Positions 61,426-64,000 of a stretch of 64,000 nt of DNA are shown piece after piece. The notes under the pieces are model-generated. The model searched no databases. It worked only from the letters and a program-made list of their open reading frames with translations, and had not been told where the DNA came from. Made by a program: the position numbers and the translations under genes. Position 1 is the first letter of the stretch; the number at the start of each line of letters is the position of its first letter. Source of the DNA: Epiperipatus broadwayi (lineage: Eukaryota; Onychophora; Udeonychophora; Euonychophora; Peripatidae); assembly GCA_028023455.1 (NCBI GenBank), contig JAQFVV010006305.1, positions 549,001 through 613,000 on the forward strand, in the 5' to 3' direction.

Positions 61426-61575
61426 GCAAGGCAGTTAGTAAGAGCAGTTTCTGTCGTGTTGCGATTATCGGATGAAGAAGAAAGACTTATTAAACAAACA
61501 CTTGAATGGAAAATGTCTTGGTTTGGGACCAAGCCTCAGGTTTCTAGGGGTAAAACAATTGCAGGCACGTTATAG
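61426..61575 (+). CDS. GOLGA1: Golgin-97-like protein: second half of GRIP domain and stop
   Basis: Forty-nine codons plus TAG (61573-61575), phase 0. [20 protein letters not shown] followed by [16 protein letters not shown] completes the GRIP domain begun 7.8 kb upstream; MSWFG is the characteristic end. A short tail ([12 protein letters not shown]) follows. GRIP domains of this family dimerise and dock golgins to trans-Golgi membranes through Arl1-GTP. Total visible protein is 442 residues, against 767 for human golgin-97, so roughly the N-terminal 40% would lie upstream. The minus-strand frame at 61344-61532 is a shadow. Confidence 0.96.
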   Translation, partial: ARQLVRAVSVVLRLSDEEERLIKQTLEWKMSWFGTKPQVSRGKTIAGTL

Positions 61576-61844
61576 ATGCCTCTTTATATATGCTACTTTA
61601 AGAAAAATCTTTAAAAGAAGTTTTTTAAAACAGCAGGAAATTCTCTGAAACAAGTTTCCGTAAATCATTGTGAACTTTTTCCATTGTTACTTCATTAATA
61701 TATGGAGCAAAATTATCATTGTAATAACACATTAAAAAAACATTGGCATTAAAAATCTATTTGTACATTATGACTTTCTAACTGATATCATGGAAATATT
61801 TAATTTTGATGTACATATGTACAAGCATAAACTTTATATAAAAA

Positions 61845-61850
61845 AATAAA
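61845..61850 (+). terminator. GOLGA1: Candidate polyadenylation signal of the golgin gene
   Basis: First AATAAA after the stop codon, 270 bp downstream, followed by a T-rich stretch at 61858-61866. Further AATAAA motifs occur near 61936-61948, so the true cleavage site could be later. Confidence 0.5.
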
Positions 61851-63079
61851 ATTCAGTTGTTTTTTTAATATATAATTTCATATTTCTTTATTTTCAAATA
61901 GTATAATGATATTTCTAAGATCAAATCTAAACTGAATAAATAAATAAATAATTATCTCAGTTCATTTAACTGAATGCAACTATTATATTCAATCCTTGCG
62001 TATGCAAAGACTTCCCAGCAACTAACCATACAATTATTTTATTTAGCGATAATTTATTATTTTTAATACAGTTGTAGACAACACCATAAACTTTAATGAA
62101 CCTTTATATTATTAAGATATTCATATTAAGACTCAATAAATATACATAGTGAAGTTGTAAGCTATATTAATATACATTAGTTCATTTATATGCTGTCAAT
62201 AAAAAAGTAAATAAACAAAAAGTAAAAATATTAACATTTACAAATTTTGTAAATTTTATGAATATCACAAACAGTATGTTAGCAGCCATTCTTTTATCCT
62301 ACAGCAATCTCACTAATTCTAACACAATTCTTTAGTAACTACTTTTGTGTGTGTTAAATATGTTGAATGTAAACATCCCCCACCCCAAATAGTTTGATGT
62401 AGTACAGTATTTTATTTGATAAAATGACTTCTAAGTATAGTTTAAGAGAATTTTTTACTTTCCTTAATAAGCAATAAAATGAGTTATCAATTTATAATGA
62501 AAGAAAAAATCATCTTCAGAAGTGTCTCAATATTAAAAAAAATTTTTTTTAGAGAAATAATGAAAGAAAGAAAAGCATAAAGATATAATTATGTTAAAAG
62601 ATATTTTTTTGATATGGCATTGAATTTATGGATAGGAAATATAAATTAGTAAAATATTTCTGATGAACATATATTGTGTCAGAAGGCATGTGATACTTTT
62701 GTTCATTTTATTTAAAAATAAATTATACTGTACTATAAGTTTTATTATTTTTTCGAGTGAAAGCAAATATACATGTAAATGTGCTCTCTCAATTTATTAT
62801 TAATAACATTTTTTAAAACTTTGTGTATACTATATCCTTAATTTGTATATGCATGTTATACACACAAAAAAGCATGTTTTATAAAATGTGCGTGTTGAGA
62901 AGTATCATATATCTACAATACAAGAAACAATATAAAGCTTGTATGCAAAATATGAACTATTATGTGCTAAATATATGCGAGGGAGATTTGGAACAAAATG
63001 TAGATATCATGACTCTACTCTAATTGAATTTGTAAATATTCAGTAATTATCTAAATTACAATGATCATTCACAAAATGT
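61851..63079. other. Downstream DNA, no gene
   Basis: AT-rich, without a supported coding region. The plus frame at 62823-63023 is a chance frame by composition. Some of this may be extended 3' UTR. Confidence 0.45.
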
Positions 63080-63343
63080 TGAGGGGATTTGAACCCAAAC
63101 TTTCAAGCTCCCTTCAGTCATCCATTCCATCTTATATAACTTGTCCATTAAAGTTTGAAGATTTACTGTCTTAAATATAAACAGAGCACTGATTGTGAGT
63201 GGAAAATGATCTGGACCAACTGATGAGTGTTGGTTCAGCATGAAATATGTATATTGGCCATGTATGTCATCATTTTGTATAGCTTGTATAAGATGGAGTA
63301 GATAATTGAAGGGAACTTGAAAGTTTGGGTTCAAATCCCCACT
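63080..63343. mobile_element. Palindromic element with tRNA-type box B at both ends
   Basis: The arms 63081-63141 and 63287-63343 pair through 'ggggatttgaacccaaac' with 'gtttgggttcaaatcccc', and through 'tccatcttatata' with 'tataagatgga'. The phrase gggttcaaatcccc fits the tRNA box B consensus (GGTTCRANNCC) on each strand. The 147-bp spacer shares 'ccaactgatgagtgttggtt' with the elements at 51250 and 56320. This looks like two inverted SINE copies or a SINE-derived fold-back. The minus-strand 89-residue frame at 63065-63334 runs through the palindrome and is not credible. Confidence 0.6.
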
Positions 63344-63859
63344 AATTATATCTAGCTTAACTATATTTAAATATTAACTATAAATACTGTATAAAGATTG
63401 AACTACAAAGAATTTAATTTTAAAAAAAAAAATTGCCTGATTTCATATACATTGTACTAGAGCACTGACTGTACATTTCTGTCCTACATCATTTTATTTT
63501 ATATTTTACAAGTCTGTAATGGAATATCCACATTACACTATTCACTGTACTAACACTATTATAATTAAAAATATCAGCAAAATTTAAATATATATATTTT
63601 AAGTTTTTAGCCCTGGATTATAAAGTGCACCAAAATATAGTCAAATGAAGCAGAATAAAAATAAGATTTCACTGTTGCTCTTGATTATAATTTATTTGTA
63701 ATCTGCATCTATGATCTAACTTTTGTAACATTTTCAAATGGATTTATTGTGCCATACTCAATATTACAACAAAACCATACAAAAAATATATTACATCTGA
63801 AGAGAAATACTGTACATTAAAGTATTAGGTATTCATATCTTATGACAATCCATCCCATT
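63344..63859. other. Downstream DNA, no gene
   Basis: AT-rich intergenic sequence; nothing recognisable. Confidence 0.4.
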
Positions 63860-63990
63860 TGATGGCGTTGCTGTTAGCCCAAAAGTAACTGAAAATACTG
63901 TTTATCAGGCACAACTTCTCAATTGCTAGCAGTAATTGAGTGCTAGCAATTGAGTCTTTTGGCTAATGGCGGTCTAACAGCATGTTTTGC
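63860..63990. repeat. Nested hairpin element near window end
   Basis: A perfect 14-bp hairpin (ctcaattgctagca at 63918-63931 with tgctagcaattgag at 63941-63954) sits inside an outer weaker pair (gctgttagcccaaaag near 63870 with cttttggctaatgg and gtctaacagc near 63956-63980). It resembles the other fold-back elements, and the window end may cut it. Confidence 0.6.
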
Positions 63991-64000
63991 AATCAATTGC

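Noticed and set aside
63065-63334. 89-residue minus-strand frame
   Set aside because: It reads through a palindromic SINE-like element, so both strands give similar open frames. Not a gene.
63331-63345. A functional tRNA gene suggested by gggttcaaatcccc
   Set aside because: There is no complete cloverleaf or acceptor stem around it, and the box B sits in a palindromic repeat.
1-64000. CRISPR-like arrays or bacterial operons
   Set aside because: Repeats lack regular spacers of CRISPR size, and the spliced coiled-coil gene and retroelements show a eukaryotic genome.

Overview
This window is metazoan nuclear DNA. It is very AT-rich (roughly three quarters A+T by eye) and has small coding exons with GT/AG splice sites in kilobase-scale introns full of transposon fossils. 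The repeats (tRNA-derived SINEs, RTE-type and L2/CR1/Jockey-like LINEs, Penelope-like elements with a GIY-YIG domain, a hAT transposon and many fold-back elements) fit an invertebrate. I cannot name the phylum: AT-rich cnidarians, flatworms, chelicerates and other arthropods all remain possible. There is no bacterial, plasmid or CRISPR content.

One convincing host gene runs left to right across almost the whole window. It is the 3' part of a golgin-97 (GOLGA1) orthologue. I can place ten coding exons: 3785-3880, 15369-15464, 17728-17880, 22911-23006, 23095-23184, 28730-28832, 28989-29158, 53153-53263, 53343-53606 and 61426-61575. Joined, they give 1,329 nt, or 442 residues plus a stop. Nine of these exons encode mainly coiled coil. 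The last two together carry a C-terminal GRIP domain, which is cut in two by a 7.8-kb intron. The N-terminal exons lie upstream of the window. All internal junctions are phase 0 except one phase-1 junction (28832/28989).

Layout. 1-3784: an intron or upstream region with degenerate tandem repeats, a dispersed repeat and a fold-back. 3881-15368: a large intron holding a full-length decayed hAT transposon (5221-8103, minus strand) with a 675-bp element inside it, a 340-bp tandem duplication, and an antisense open frame for a small membrane protein (10680-10919). 15465-28729: mostly featureless AT-rich intron with a triple SINE and a GC-richer island. 29159-53152: a 24-kb intron that is a transposon graveyard, including a 425-bp tandem array, two RTE copies, a Penelope-like insertion, a 1.33-kb inverted-repeat DNA transposon and at least five fold-backs. 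53607-61425: an intron inside the GRIP domain with an L2/CR1-like LINE, a 700-bp palindrome and a Penelope-like element inserted in a tandem/inverted repeat cluster. 61576-64000: 3' UTR and downstream DNA.

The most informative non-genic signal is the nesting of mobile elements with readable target-site duplications (TATAATCC, AACCT, GTTTATTTATAT and AAATACAAGCTT). These allow a relative insertion chronology. The second is a recurrent motif (CTGAAGA, short stem, GAAAC) in fold-backs and in the tail of a Penelope-like element, which resembles a hammerhead-ribozyme core. I found no clearly new gene system.
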